Below are positions 8,589 to 17,219 of a stretch of DNA of 64,000 nt, one piece after another (position 1 is the first letter of the stretch; every line of letters starts with the position of its first letter). Where the stretch lies: assembly GCF_013004105.1 (NCBI RefSeq), contig NZ_CP053085.1:310001-374000 (forward strand), written 5' to 3'. The notes beneath the pieces are model-generated. The model was not told the origin of the DNA, made no database searches, and saw only the letters and a program-made list of their open reading frames with translations. The position numbers and the translations under genes are program-made. The stretch is from Gemmatimonas groenlandica (GTDB taxonomy: Bacteria > Gemmatimonadota > Gemmatimonadetes > Gemmatimonadales > Gemmatimonadaceae).

Positions 8589-10288
8589 CCGTCGTCAAGA
8601 TGGGCATGGTGCCGGAAACGGAAGTCGTGCGCATGCTCGCACGACAGTACCGGATGCCGGCCGTCGATCTGGCACGCTTCGAGGTCGACACGCGCCTGCT
8701 GAAGCTGATCCCGGCGGAGCTGGCGTCAAAGCACACCGTGCTGCCGCTCAAGCGCGACGGACGTCAGCTGACCGTGGCCATCGCCGATCCGACCGCCATG
8801 TCGGTGATCGACGATCTCAAGTTCATTACGCGCTACGACATCGTCCCCGTGCTGGCAGGCGAGTACTCGATGCGCGCGGCGATCGAGAAGCACTACGAAG
8901 CGAACGAAGTGCACATGCAGTCGCTGCTGCAGGACATCGCGGCGGCTGAGGAAGACGACGTCGAAGTCCTGGAGGCCCAGGAAGACGCCCAGGACGCCAG
9001 TGTGCTGGCGGCGCAGGTTGATGAAGCGCCCGTCGTCAAGCTCATCAACGCTATCCTCGTCGATGCCGTGCACAAGGGCGCGTCGGACATCCACTTCGAG
9101 TGCTTCGAACACGAACTGCGTGTGCGCTATCGCATCGACGGCGCGCTCGCCGAAGTGATGAAGCCGCCCCTGAAGATGCGTGCGGCGCTGATCTCGCGTT
9201 TCAAGATCATGGCGTCGCTGAATATCGCCGAACGCCGAGTGCCGCAGGACGGTCGCATCAAGCTGAAGGTTGGCAAGAAGGTCATCGACTTCCGCGTCAG
9301 CGTGCTGCCCACGCTGTTCGGCGAAAAGGTCGTGCTTCGAATCCTCGACAAGGGAAACCTCACCCTCGATCTCGAGAAGTTCGGTATCGAGCCGCGCGCC
9401 GAGCGCGAGCTGATGGAAGCGATCTCGAATCCGTACGGCATGGTGTTGGTTACGGGCCCGACCGGTTCGGGCAAGACCACGACACTGTACTCGGCGCTGT
9501 CGAAGATCAACAACGGCGACACGAACATCATGACCGCCGAAGATCCCGTCGAGTACAACCTCTTCGGCATCAATCAGGTACAGGTGCGCACCGAGATCGG
9601 CATGACCTTCGCGGCCGCCCTGAAGGCGTTCCTGCGTCAGGACCCGAACGTCATCATGGTCGGCGAAATCCGAGACCTGGAGACGGGCGGCATCGCCATC
9701 AAGGCCGCGCTCACCGGCCACATGGTCATGAGCACGCTGCACACGAACTCCGCGCCCGAAACGATCACACGATTGCTGGACATGGGTCTCGAGCCCTTCA
9801 ACGTGGCTTCGGCGCTCAACCTGATTCTGGCGCAGCGACTCGTGCGCCGGATCTGCAGCAAGTGCAAGGTGAAGTACGAGCCCGACGCCGCGGAATTCGC
9901 CGGCGCCAAGGTGAAGTCAACCACCACGATGCGCGAACTCAAGTTCACCGACGAAGCGCTCGACAACGCCAAGTCGCGCGCCACGCCGGAAGCCGTTCCG
10001 TTCCTGACGAACCTGTCGCTCGATACCACGATCGGCGAGCTCCCGTACTTCAAGGGACATGGCTGTGACGCGTGTGGCGGGACCGGACTGAAAGGTCGAC
10101 AGGGCTTGTACGAAGTGATGTTCCTGACGCAGACGCTCAAGAAGCTGGTGATGCAGAACGCGGACGTGCAGGTGCTGCGCAACGCCGCGATCGATGAGGG
10201 CATGCTGTCGCTCCGCATGGACGGCTGGCTCAAGGTGCTCAAAGGAGTGACCACGCTCGATCAGGTCATCCGTGAAACAGCAAGTTGA
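8444..10288 (+). CDS. pilB: Type IV pilus assembly ATPase PilB (GspE/PulE family)
   Basis: Cytoplasmic hexameric ATPase that drives pilin polymerisation. 614 residues, normal for the family. The N-terminal MshEN-like domain begins RLGDLLVKEGLLTREQL. Walker A is GPTGSGKT at 338-345 (Lys344). The Asp box is AEDPVEYNL, Walker B lies in NVIMVGEIRD, and the His box is MVMSTLHTNSAPETITRLL. The zinc-binding tetracysteine is CSKC near 470 and CDAC near 541. The family-typical N-terminus supports the ATG at 8444 although no strong ribosome site is visible. It is followed by pilT and pilC in the same direction, so it is likely one transcription unit. Confidence 0.95.
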   Translation: MAATVSPLSGRATERLGDLLVKEGLLTREQLAKALQEQSNTPGQRIGLTVVKMGMVPETEVVRMLARQYRMPAVDLARFEVDTRLLKLIPAELASKHTVLPLKRDGRQLTVAIADPTAMSVIDDLKFITRYDIVPVLAGEYSMRAAIEKHYEANEVHMQSLLQDIAAAEEDDVEVLEAQEDAQDASVLAAQVDEAPVVKLINAILVDAVHKGASDIHFECFEHELRVRYRIDGALAEVMKPPLKMRAALISRFKIMASLNIAERRVPQDGRIKLKVGKKVIDFRVSVLPTLFGEKVVLRILDKGNLTLDLEKFGIEPRAERELMEAISNPYGMVLVTGPTGSGKTTTLYSALSKINNGDTNIMTAEDPVEYNLFGINQVQVRTEIGMTFAAALKAFLRQDPNVIMVGEIRDLETGGIAIKAALTGHMVMSTLHTNSAPETITRLLDMGLEPFNVASALNLILAQRLVRRICSKCKVKYEPDAAEFAGAKVKSTTTMRELKFTDEALDNAKSRATPEAVPFLTNLSLDTTIGELPYFKGHGCDACGGTGLKGRQGLYEVMFLTQTLKKLVMQNADVQVLRNAAIDEGMLSLRMDGWLKVLKGVTTLDQVIRETAS

Positions 10289-10376
10289 GTTTGTGTGACG
10301 GTGGGGTTTCCTCCCGCCGAAACGCTCGTCCACATCCGGGACGCCGATTGACGCCCCGTTCACGACTGCCCGCGCG

Positions 10377-11543
10377 ATGACAGCTCCCGCCCAGACACCC
10401 GTATCACTGCGCACCCTGCTCGATGAAATGATCGAGCGGGATGCCTCCGACTTGCACGTTTCCGCCGGTGACCGGCCGAAGCTGCGGGTCGATGGTGATA
10501 TCGTGAACTCCAGCATCGAACATGTGCTCACGCCCCGGGACACGCTGCAGCTGGCGTATTCGGTGCTTACCGAGAATCAGAAGAAGCGATTCGAAATGGA
10601 GGACGAGCTCGACTTCTCGTTCGGCATCGCGAATCTCTCCCGGTTCCGCGGCAACGTGTTCAAGCAGCGCGGCTGCGTGAGCATGGTGATTCGTTGCATT
10701 CCGTTCCACATCAAGACGTTCAACGATCTCAATCTCCCGCCGGTGATTGCCGGCTTCGCCGACCGTCCGCGCGGCCTCGTGCTCGTGACCGGCCCGACCG
10801 GCTCTGGCAAGAGCACCACGCTCGCGGCGATGATCGACAAGATCAACACCGAGCGTCGCGGGCACATCATCACGGTCGAAGATCCGATCGAATTCATTCA
10901 TCGGCATCGCAACTGCATCATCAATCAGCGCGAGGTCGGCGCCGACACCAAGAGCTTTGCGTCGGCCCTCAAGTACGCGCTCCGTGAAGATCCCGACGTC
11001 ATCCTGATCGGCGAAATGCGCGACCTTGAAACGATCCAGGCCGCGCTCACCATCGCCGAAACGGGTCACCTCGTGTTCGCCACGCTGCACACCAACAGTG
11101 CGGCCGAAGCGATCAACCGCATCATCGACGTGTTTCCGGCGCACCAGCAGAGTCAGGTCCGCGCGCAGTTGGCGTTCACCCTCGAGGGCATCATCACGCA
11201 AGTCCTGATGCCCAAGATCAGTGGTCGTGGCCGGGCGATGGCCGCGGAAATTCTGGTGATGACGCCAGCCATGCGCGCGCTGATTCGTGACGACAAGGTG
11301 CACCAGATCTACTCGCTCATGCAGGCCGGTAAGAAGTTCGGCATGCAGACGATGAACGATGCGCTGTACCAGCTGTACGTGTCGCGCCAGGTGAGCGCCG
11401 ACGAGTGCATTCGCGCGTCGGGCGATCCGAACGAGTTCCTGCGCATGATCGGCAAGGGGCCGACCGACGACAATCTCTCGGCCCCGCCGCAGGCCAACCG
11501 TAACGGCGATCGCGCCGTGGTCGGCGGCCTCGGGAAACGGTAG
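10377..11543 (+). CDS. pilT: Type IV pilus retraction ATPase PilT
   Basis: 388 residues. Opens with LLDEMIERDASDLHVSAGD, the PilT N-terminal signature. Walker A is GPTGSGKS at 139-146, the Asp box VEDPIEFIH, Walker B VILIGEMRD, the His box HLVFATLHTNSAAEAINR, followed by DVFPAHQQ. PilT depolymerises pili and powers twitching motility and DNA uptake. It sits 88 bp after pilB and 62 bp before pilC. The C-terminal ~25 residues are a polar tail. Confidence 0.95.
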   Translation: MTAPAQTPVSLRTLLDEMIERDASDLHVSAGDRPKLRVDGDIVNSSIEHVLTPRDTLQLAYSVLTENQKKRFEMEDELDFSFGIANLSRFRGNVFKQRGCVSMVIRCIPFHIKTFNDLNLPPVIAGFADRPRGLVLVTGPTGSGKSTTLAAMIDKINTERRGHIITVEDPIEFIHRHRNCIINQREVGADTKSFASALKYALREDPDVILIGEMRDLETIQAALTIAETGHLVFATLHTNSAAEAINRIIDVFPAHQQSQVRAQLAFTLEGIITQVLMPKISGRGRAMAAEILVMTPAMRALIRDDKVHQIYSLMQAGKKFGMQTMNDALYQLYVSRQVSADECIRASGDPNEFLRMIGKGPTDDNLSAPPQANRNGDRAVVGGLGKR

Positions 11544-11605
11544 CTCCGCACCCGCTGTCTCTGAAGCTGTTGTAGTGGTTCTCCGCACTTTGACTATCTG
11601 ATACC

Positions 11606-12802
11606 ATGCCTACGTTCACCTATACCGCGCGCGGCACCAACGGCGAGCTCAAATCGGCCACGATCGACGCGCCCAGTCGCGACGACGCGGTCGCCCAGCT
11701 CCGCCGCCAGCGTCTCACGATCATCAAGGTCGACGAGTCGCGATCGACGCCGAAGAAGACCGGTGGGTCGATCGGCATGCGCGACATCGTGATCTTCACG
11801 CGTCAGTTCTCCACCATGATCAACGCCGGCCTGCCGCTCGTGCAGGCACTCGACATTCTGGCGCGCCAGAGCGAGAACAAGGCGCTGGCGGCGGTGGTGC
11901 GCGAAGTGGTGTTCGACGTGGAGTCGGGTAACACGGTCGCCGATGCCATGCGCAAGCATCCGAAGGCGTTCAGCGACCTGTACACCAACATGGTCGCGGC
12001 TGGCGAAGCGGGCGGTATCCTCGATACCATCCTGAACCGCCTCGCGATCTTCATGGAAAAGAACGACGCCCTCGTCCGCAAGGTGAAGGGCGCCATGATC
12101 TATCCCACGGTCATTCTCTGCGTGGCCGGCTTGTGCGTCGTCATTCTGCTCTGGAAGGTCATTCCGGTATTCAGCAGCATGTTCGACAGCGTGGGCATGG
12201 AACTGCCGCTCCCCACGAAGGTCGTGATCGGGTTGTCGCACTTCCTGACGACATACTGGTGGGGCATCCTGATCTCCGGCGCCGGCGCGGCGTTCTTCAC
12301 GAAGCGCTTCTACGCCACGCCCGGTGGTCAGCTGGTCATCGACAAGGCGCTCCTCAAGGTGCCCGTGCTCGGCGACGTGCTCCGCAAGTCGGCCGTGTCA
12401 CGCTTCACCCGTACGCTCGGTACGCTGATCTCGTCCGGCGTCAGCATTCTCGACGGCCTGGAAATCACTGCGCGCACGTCGGGCAACCGCGTGGTGCAGG
12501 ACGCCATCATGGGCAGCCGCGCCAGCATCGCCGGTGGTGACACGATCGCGGGCCCGCTGCAGAAGTCCGAAGTGTTTCCGCCCATGGTGATCAGCATGAT
12601 CGCCGTCGGCGAACAGACCGGCGGCCTGGACGAAATGCTCAGCAAGATCGCCGACTTCTACGATGACGAAGTCGACGCCGCGGTGAGTGCCCTGCTGTCG
12701 CTGCTAGAGCCGGTCATGATCGTGTTCCTCGGCGTCGTGGTGGGCGGTATGATCGTCGCGATGTACCTGCCGATCTTCGACATGGTGAATGCGGTGAAGT
12801 AA
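11606..12802 (+). CDS. pilC: Type IV pilus inner-membrane platform protein PilC (GspF family)
   Basis: 398 residues, standard length. Starts MPTFTYTARGTNGELKSATI, the usual GspF/PilC opening. Two GspF domains are visible: FTRQFSTMINAGLPLVQALDIL near 68-90 and FTRTLGTLISSGVSILDGLEI near 265-290, each followed by helices and a membrane span; the last span is EPVMIVFLGVVVGGMIVAMYLPIF. It forms the inner-membrane platform on which PilB and PilT act. It closes the pil cluster. The left end of the 12812-14009 element begins 10 bp after the stop. Confidence 0.95.
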   Translation: MPTFTYTARGTNGELKSATIDAPSRDDAVAQLRRQRLTIIKVDESRSTPKKTGGSIGMRDIVIFTRQFSTMINAGLPLVQALDILARQSENKALAAVVREVVFDVESGNTVADAMRKHPKAFSDLYTNMVAAGEAGGILDTILNRLAIFMEKNDALVRKVKGAMIYPTVILCVAGLCVVILLWKVIPVFSSMFDSVGMELPLPTKVVIGLSHFLTTYWWGILISGAGAAFFTKRFYATPGGQLVIDKALLKVPVLGDVLRKSAVSRFTRTLGTLISSGVSILDGLEITARTSGNRVVQDAIMGSRASIAGGDTIAGPLQKSEVFPPMVISMIAVGEQTGGLDEMLSKIADFYDDEVDAAVSALLSLLEPVMIVFLGVVVGGMIVAMYLPIFDMVNAVK

Positions 12803-12811
12803 GGGGGGACC

Positions 12812-12858
12812 TGTACGCTCTCACGCTCATCGATACGGTTTCTCACGCTCTATCGACA
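12812..12858 (+). repeat. Left end: 17-bp terminal inverted repeat plus inner CTCACGCT motif
   Basis: Outer copy 12812-12828, identical to the reverse complement of 13993-14009. An inner copy with CTCACGCTCTATCGACA follows at 12842-12858. Confidence 0.8.
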
Positions 12859-12934
12859 ATCTTTCAGGTTGCGTCGACAATCAGATCGAGGGTGAGCGGA
12901 AAGTGGTTGACGATATAGAGATGCTGGATGTGCC

Positions 12935-12963
12935 GAGGGCCTCGGGAAGTCTCCGGGGCCCTC
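12935..12963 (+). terminator. GC-rich hairpin downstream of pilC, inside the element
   Basis: GAGGGCC (12935-12941) pairs with GGCCCTC (12957-12963) around a 15-nt loop, followed by gttcgtttcc. It could stop readthrough from pilC or act as a leader for the 13110 gene. There is no proper U-tract. Confidence 0.45.
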
Positions 12964-13109
12964 GTTCGTTTCCGCAGTTCAGGCGTTTCGGCGCCCGCAA
13001 GGGTGTGCGTGCCACGACACTCCACTATTTCAGCCCCACGCAATTTGAAGAAGCAGTAGCTTGCAGCGCAGGACGCCTGTCTCAACTCGCAAGCTTAAGG
13101 AGGCATCCC

Positions 13110-13643
13110 ATGCCGGTTCGTTCGCGGTTGATGCGGTGCCTTTGCCTGGGAGCGGCCCTGACGACAGGTGCCCTTAACGCGCAGGCCCCCACGCAATCGC
13201 CTAATGAGATTGGCCAGATCATTGATGAGGCCTTACGCACGGTGACTCCGCCCGAGAACCGCCTCACGAGCTACACGGTTGAGGAACGAGGAATCCGCTT
13301 CGATTACGGCCGCACGTTGGCGACGTTCAAGAGGGCGGATAGTCCGGAGGCGCGCGAACAGCTTCGTTTGACTCGCGCCGTCGCCGAGGGGTCAAGAGCG
13401 CTCCTTGAGGATTGCGATCAGATGGGGAGTCAGGCGTGTTCGCGACTGGGACGGTCGGCATATGTCGCTGTCGAGCTCATCTCCGCCTCGGCGACCGAGA
13501 CTGCCGTGTGGGTGCACGTGGAGTGGGCAACTACGTTCCCGAAGCGATCTTACCTCTCCTCAGCTTCCACGGAAGTGTTCCTCACTCGTAGCGGCTCGGG
13601 CCCATGGCGGTTTGCTCGCGTGGGAAGACGCATCGTTTCCTAG
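13110..13643 (+). CDS. Small secreted protein of unknown function, cargo of the inverted-repeat element
   Basis: 177 residues from the ATG at 13110, which has a near-perfect AAGGAGG seven bases upstream. That decides the start over longer in-frame options. An N-terminal signal peptide (MPVRSRLMRC...GALNAQA) points to export. The mature part has two cysteines (EDCDQMGSQACSRLG) that could form a disulphide, and a C-terminal strand-like segment ending GPWRFARVGRRIVS. No family was recognised. It is the only convincing gene between the inverted repeats. Codon use looks less GC-biased than the pil genes. Confidence 0.65.
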   Translation: MPVRSRLMRCLCLGAALTTGALNAQAPTQSPNEIGQIIDEALRTVTPPENRLTSYTVEERGIRFDYGRTLATFKRADSPEAREQLRLTRAVAEGSRALLEDCDQMGSQACSRLGRSAYVAVELISASATETAVWVHVEWATTFPKRSYLSSASTEVFLTRSGSGPWRFARVGRRIVS

Positions 13644-13685
13644 ACGTACAACCGCCTCGCCCTCAGCGTAAATCTGCTGCGACGC

Positions 13686-13922
13686 GTGCGCGACGGGTTG
13701 ATTCGTTTCTGGCGCGACCACCACCTGCCGACTTGGATGCTGATCGCCGGGCTAGCCACGGTGGTGTTCGCGTTCCTTCTGGCATTCCATTCCTGTCCGC
13801 TCCGGGGCGGCGTCTACGGGTTGGGCAGGCCCACGTTCCGCCTCCCCGCGCGTGGTGCTCGAAGCGGGCCTCAACGCGTGGGTTCCGGTAGCGACAAAAT
13901 CTGCGCGAGAATGGCGCACTGA
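13686..13922 (+). CDS. Doubtful small ORF with one membrane segment
   Basis: 78 codons from a GTG. One clear hydrophobic span (WMLIAGLATVVFAFLLAFH) near residues 17-35, then a low-complexity tail. A second frame (13852-14037) continues with protein-like composition, so this may be a gene broken by a frameshift. No ribosome site is visible. It lies inside the inverted-repeat element. Confidence 0.25.
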   Translation: MRDGLIRFWRDHHLPTWMLIAGLATVVFAFLLAFHSCPLRGGVYGLGRPTFRLPARGARSGPQRVGSGSDKICARMAH

Positions 13923-13974
13923 AGTGCGCCGGGTATGGTACTTAGAACGACCTACGACGAAGCTGACGAAACAG

Positions 13975-14009
13975 CGTGAGAGCCTGTCGATAGAGCGTGA
14001 GAGCGTACA
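13975..14009 (-). repeat. Right end: 17-bp terminal inverted repeat plus inner motif
   Basis: Outer copy 13993-14009 is the exact reverse complement of 12812-12828. An inner CGTGAGAG lies at 13975-13982. Confidence 0.8.
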
Positions 14010-14106
14010 TCGCGCCGCAATTGATGTCCGGAACTAGCCGGAGTTGATGTCGCGGACCCGCCAGAAAACGTGTTGCACGGTAAGACGACTAAGAGAAAGT
14101 GATTAA

Positions 14107-14145
14107 CGAAAGCCCCGCCGCGAGAAATCCGCGCCGGGGCTTTCG
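14107..14145. terminator. Strong bidirectional terminator hairpin
   Basis: CGAAAGCCCCG (14107-14117) pairs perfectly with CGGGGCTTTCG (14135-14145). A/T flanks on both sides would serve either strand: the pil side from the left and the AraC gene (ends at 14240) from the right. It lies about 100 bp outside the right end of the element and may be the original pilC terminator. Confidence 0.75.
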
Positions 14146-14239
14146 TAATGACGTCTCACGGGGGATCGTTGGAGGCCTCGGGTACGCAGATGCCGGGCGA
14201 GGTACTCCGGTATCGATTTCCGATCCTCACCGACTCAGG

Positions 14240-15343
14240 TCACTGTCTCATCGACCGGTCAAGCTGCGCCTCACGTCGGAACGCATGCGGCGCCTTGCCT
14301 GTCCACCGCCGGAACGCGCGATGAAACGCACTCGGCTCCGAGAACCCGAGCAGGAACCCCACCTGCCCGGCCGAGGTATGGGGGTTCGCGAGGTGACTGA
14401 TGGCGAGGTCGCGGCGCAGGGCATCGACGAGCTGCTGGAACGTCGTGCCGTCGCTGCGCAGCACGCGCTGCAGGTTGCGCTCGCTCATCGCCAGTTCGCG
14501 CGCGACTTCGGTGAGCGTCGGCACCACGCCCTTCATCCGCGCGGCCACCACCTCCATCACGCGGCGGGATGGGGTTCCGTGGTGCTCGAGGCGTGCGAGC
14601 ACTTCGTCGGCGTGTCGCTCGAAGACGGCGAGCAGCGCCGGGTTCGCCGAGAGGAGCGGTTCGTCGACATCTGCCAGCGGGATCATGAATCGGTACTCGC
14701 TCATGCCGAAGTGCACGGGCGCGCCCAGCACGCGCTCGTAGTCCGCCAACTCCTCGGGTGGTGGCGCCGGTTGCCGGAACCAGACGGCCGATGCGGTGAG
14801 CGGCTTCGCCGTGAGGCGGCCGAGTTCGCGCGCGAGTCCGCCCCACATGGTGTCCATCGCTTCGCGGGGTCGGCGCAACAGGTAATTGTCGGTCCCTTCG
14901 ACGAAGGTGCAGCGGCAGTACGCCGTCGTCGCCTCGCGTACCACCTCGAGGCGCAGTCCGTCGTTGAGCACGCCTACGTAGCGCGAGAGGCGATCGAGGA
15001 CCTGACCCACTGTCGAGCAGCTGAGCACGACGTAGCCGAGGATGTCGAGGCTCCCGGGACTGTAGCGCTCGGCCATGTGGAGGCCGACGGCGGGATCGCC
15101 GGTTTCGCGCACGACGTGAGCCCAAAGGCGTTCGATTCTCGATCCCGCGACGCGCTCATCGCTACCGGGCGGCACGCTGATCTCGATGTCGCACGCCGTC
15201 GCGGCGTCCACGGACGATACGCCACGCGCGTCGAGGTACTGGTACATGTCGGCCACGATCGACGCGGCGATGGTCGTCTCGCGCAACGAGCCTCCAGATG
15301 GGTGATGGGCGCTTGCAGTCAATTTACTGTCGCGCCCGGTCAT
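14240..15343 (-). CDS. AraC-family transcriptional regulator
   Basis: 367 residues from the ATG at 15343 (codons up to 15448 are in frame but would overlap the divergent gene at 15402). The N-terminal half matches the arabinose-binding-like domain of OruR/ArgR-type AraC proteins (DPAVGLHMAERYSPGSLDIL, then YVVLSCSTVGQVLDRL). The C-terminal ~100 residues are a double helix-turn-helix: VARELAMSERNLQRVLRSDG, then VGFLLGFSEPSAFHRAFRRW. Its 5' end faces the outer-membrane gene at 15402 across 58 bp, a likely target promoter. Effector unknown. Confidence 0.9.
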   Translation of the reverse strand: MTGRDSKLTASAHHPSGGSLRETTIAASIVADMYQYLDARGVSSVDAATACDIEISVPPGSDERVAGSRIERLWAHVVRETGDPAVGLHMAERYSPGSLDILGYVVLSCSTVGQVLDRLSRYVGVLNDGLRLEVVREATTAYCRCTFVEGTDNYLLRRPREAMDTMWGGLARELGRLTAKPLTASAVWFRQPAPPPEELADYERVLGAPVHFGMSEYRFMIPLADVDEPLLSANPALLAVFERHADEVLARLEHHGTPSRRVMEVVAARMKGVVPTLTEVARELAMSERNLQRVLRSDGTTFQQLVDALRRDLAISHLANPHTSAGQVGFLLGFSEPSAFHRAFRRWTGKAPHAFRREAQLDRSMRQ

Positions 15344-15401
15344 CGGCGCCCCTGGCCGCGACCCGTACGCTTCGTCCATCACCTCAACGGAGTGTCTCAG
15401 A

Positions 15402-15997
15402 ATGCGTCTGCTGTCCGTGGCCCTGGCTCTCGCCATCGCGATCCCCACCGCAACGCCCCCTTTTTCGGCCCAGGCCGCCCCGACCCCCGCCGCATGTCCG
15501 TCGCGATCGAATCGGACGTGCTTTCGTACGGTCTCAAGGGCTACTCCGGGATCGTCAGCGCCTCTTTCGCCAGCGGACTCCAGATGGCCCTCGGCGCCGG
15601 TCGCTACGACGTGCCCACGTTCCTGCTCGAGGGCGACGCCAACTTCGACACCGCGCGCTGGAAAGCGACCGCCACGTCGATCCAGGTGCTACGCGCCATG
15701 TACCGTTTTCACGGACCAATGAAGAACGGGCTCGCCCTCGGAGCGATCGTTCTGAACCAGAACTGGCGCCTGCGCGGCGAGAAGCTGACCGGCGAGACGA
15801 AGTTCCAGCCGCTCAGCGTAGGCGTGACCGCCGGGTATTACATCCATCTGGGGAAGCACCTGTACCTGTATCCGACGACGGCCTTCACGTACAACACCGT
15901 CGCATCGGGATCGGCCAGTCTTCAGGGCCAGGCCTACCGTGTTGCCAAGTGGGCGCCGAACGGTTCGCTGCACATGGGCTGGGAATGGACGCGATGA
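15402..15997 (+). pseudogene. Small outer-membrane beta-barrel-like protein, apparently split by a -1 frameshift
   Basis: A clean signal peptide (MRLLSVALALAIAIPTATPP...SAQAA) is read from 15402. The protein-like continuation lies one frame back, starting around an ATG at 15494 (MSVAIESDVLSYGLKGYSG) and running to the TGA at 15995. The downstream part (about 167 residues) has alternating amphipathic strands (SASFASGLQMALGAG; SVGVTAGYYIHLGKHLYLY) and ends HMGWEWTR, as small barrels do. The junction falls in C-rich sequence near 15478-15493. Three readings remain: an inactivating indel, a sequencing error, or the 15494 ATG used alone without export. It is divergent from the AraC regulator. Confidence 0.55.
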
Positions 15998-16034
15998 ACC
16001 ACCTGCGGCGAGCCTGAACTCGACAACCCAAACG

Positions 16035-16700
16035 ATGCCAACCGCCGCACACTTTTTCTTCATTCCCATTGTGTTCTTCTTGGGACTGTTCTTCGGCGGG
16101 CTGCTACCGCGACGACGCTTCGGGGTGGCAGCCGGTCAACTGAGCCGTCGGGCGACTTCTGCCAAAGCGGTTGCACTGGCCTCTGCCGTGTTCGCACTGG
16201 TGTTTGTGTTTACGCATTTGCTATCGCACACCAGCGGAGCGCACAGTCTGTCCGTGCATTTGGGAGGGCAGGCCCTCTTTGATCAACGTCCATCGTTCTC
16301 TTCCTCCGAGGTCTACGTTCGTTTGACGGCGTTTGGGGAAGCAGGCCGAAGCATGTACCAGCGGTTCACCTACACCGATGATGTTGTCTTTCCACTGTCG
16401 CTGCTCGGCTTTGTCTATTTGCTGGGGCGGTTTGTGGGAGATCGCAGTGCCGTGGGTTCTGGCTTGCGCTTCATCCTGCAAGGGTTGCCGCTGGTTTGGT
16501 TCGGGTTTGACATGTTGGAGAATGCCATGGTCTACCACTTGATTGGCCAGTATCCGTTGACCAACGACACCCTCGGCAATGTCCTCGGGCTGGTCACCGT
16601 GACGAAATTTGCGCTGCTCCTGGCCAGTGTCGTCGTGTCTGCTACGACGAGTATCGTGTTTCGCAGACGGGATCATGAACCGCCCGGGAGGCTGGTTTAG
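16035..16700 (+). CDS. Multi-pass membrane protein of unknown function
   Basis: 221 residues from the ATG at 16035 (MPTAAHFFFIPIVFFLGLFF). Four hydrophobic spans: about 8-24, 45-65, 120-140 and 190-210. The second and third are separated by an external-type loop (HLGGQALFDQRPSFSSSEVYVRL in two parts). No catalytic motif or family was recognised. The last 4 nt overlap the 3' end of the convergent IS3 remnant. Confidence 0.6.
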   Translation: MPTAAHFFFIPIVFFLGLFFGGLLPRRRFGVAAGQLSRRATSAKAVALASAVFALVFVFTHLLSHTSGAHSLSVHLGGQALFDQRPSFSSSEVYVRLTAFGEAGRSMYQRFTYTDDVVFPLSLLGFVYLLGRFVGDRSAVGSGLRFILQGLPLVWFGFDMLENAMVYHLIGQYPLTNDTLGNVLGLVTVTKFALLLASVVVSATTSIVFRRRDHEPPGRLV

Positions 16701-17032
16701 CCGAGAAGATCCAGGGTAGTGTCCGTGTCGCTCGTACGGGTCGAGAACTCCACGTCGTCGACGCTCCGCCACTCCCCGTCGCGATGGATCACTTCGGTTG
16801 TGCACAGCCCAATTACGGCCCGCGGCGAGCCGGGCCGTTCGCCGACCTCCCGCTCCGCGTCACGGACCCACCGGCGCGACGTCTCCTGTACACCCCAGCA
16901 GGGGGGCAATCTGGGGGCAATCGCGCCGATGGTGGCCCACTGCGAGGTGTGGTGAGGCGTTTGCTCCCGTTCCAACCGCACGGCGCGCTCGCGGACGTGA
17001 GCACTAAATCGCTGTGCTCGGGATTTCGCCAT
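16697..17032 (-). pseudogene. Collapsed IS3-family transposase remnant (OrfA start joined to OrfB end)
   Basis: Residues 1-68 look like an IS3 OrfA N-terminus: RERAVRLEREQ, SQWATIGAIAPRL, ETSRRWVRDAEREVGERPG. From about residue 80 the reading changes to TEVIHRDGEWRSVDDVEFST, which resembles the C-terminal end of IS3-family OrfB (family pattern VIHRxGPWRSxxxVE). The ~350 residues between, including the DDE catalytic core, are gone, so it cannot be active. The fusion is in frame over 111 codons. Terminal inverted repeats were not found. It marks an old insertion in this accessory zone. Confidence 0.7.
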
Positions 17033-17219
17033 GACTCCAAGGCCGCCACCGTGGCGCTACGTATGGCCGTCCCTCACATCGTCGGTCTCGGCCCGCAAAA
17101 CCCGTCGCGATCGGCCATCGGGCTGGCGCATCCGGTCACTGTGGCGGTCACCGCAAACCGGCATCGTCCCGTTGTCGCTGCTCGCCTCAACGCACCAACC
17201 GACACCAGTCAATATCGCC

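Larger units (their letters stand above)
12812..14009. mobile_element. Putative 1.2-kb non-autonomous inverted-repeat element with TGT/ACA termini
   Basis: The segment begins TGTACGCTCTCACGCTC and ends with the exact reverse complement GAGCGTGAGAGCGTACA. Each end carries a second inner CTCACGCT motif, 22 bp inward on the left (12820 and 12842) and 21 bp inward on the right (13975 and 13996, inverted). Terminal TGT/ACA and repeated ~20-bp motifs are the layout of transposase-binding ends in Tn7/Tn402-like elements (established), but no transposase gene lies inside and no target-site duplication was found. It carries the secreted-protein gene at 13110 and a doubtful ORF at 13686. It sits between pilC and a strong terminator at 14107, as if it had split them. 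Classification as mobile is inference. Confidence 0.55.

Noticed and set aside
14099-15400. Long plus-strand frame opposite the AraC gene, in frame with the barrel body
   Set aside because: The region opposite the AraC gene is an antisense shadow; only the part after about 15490 looks like real protein.
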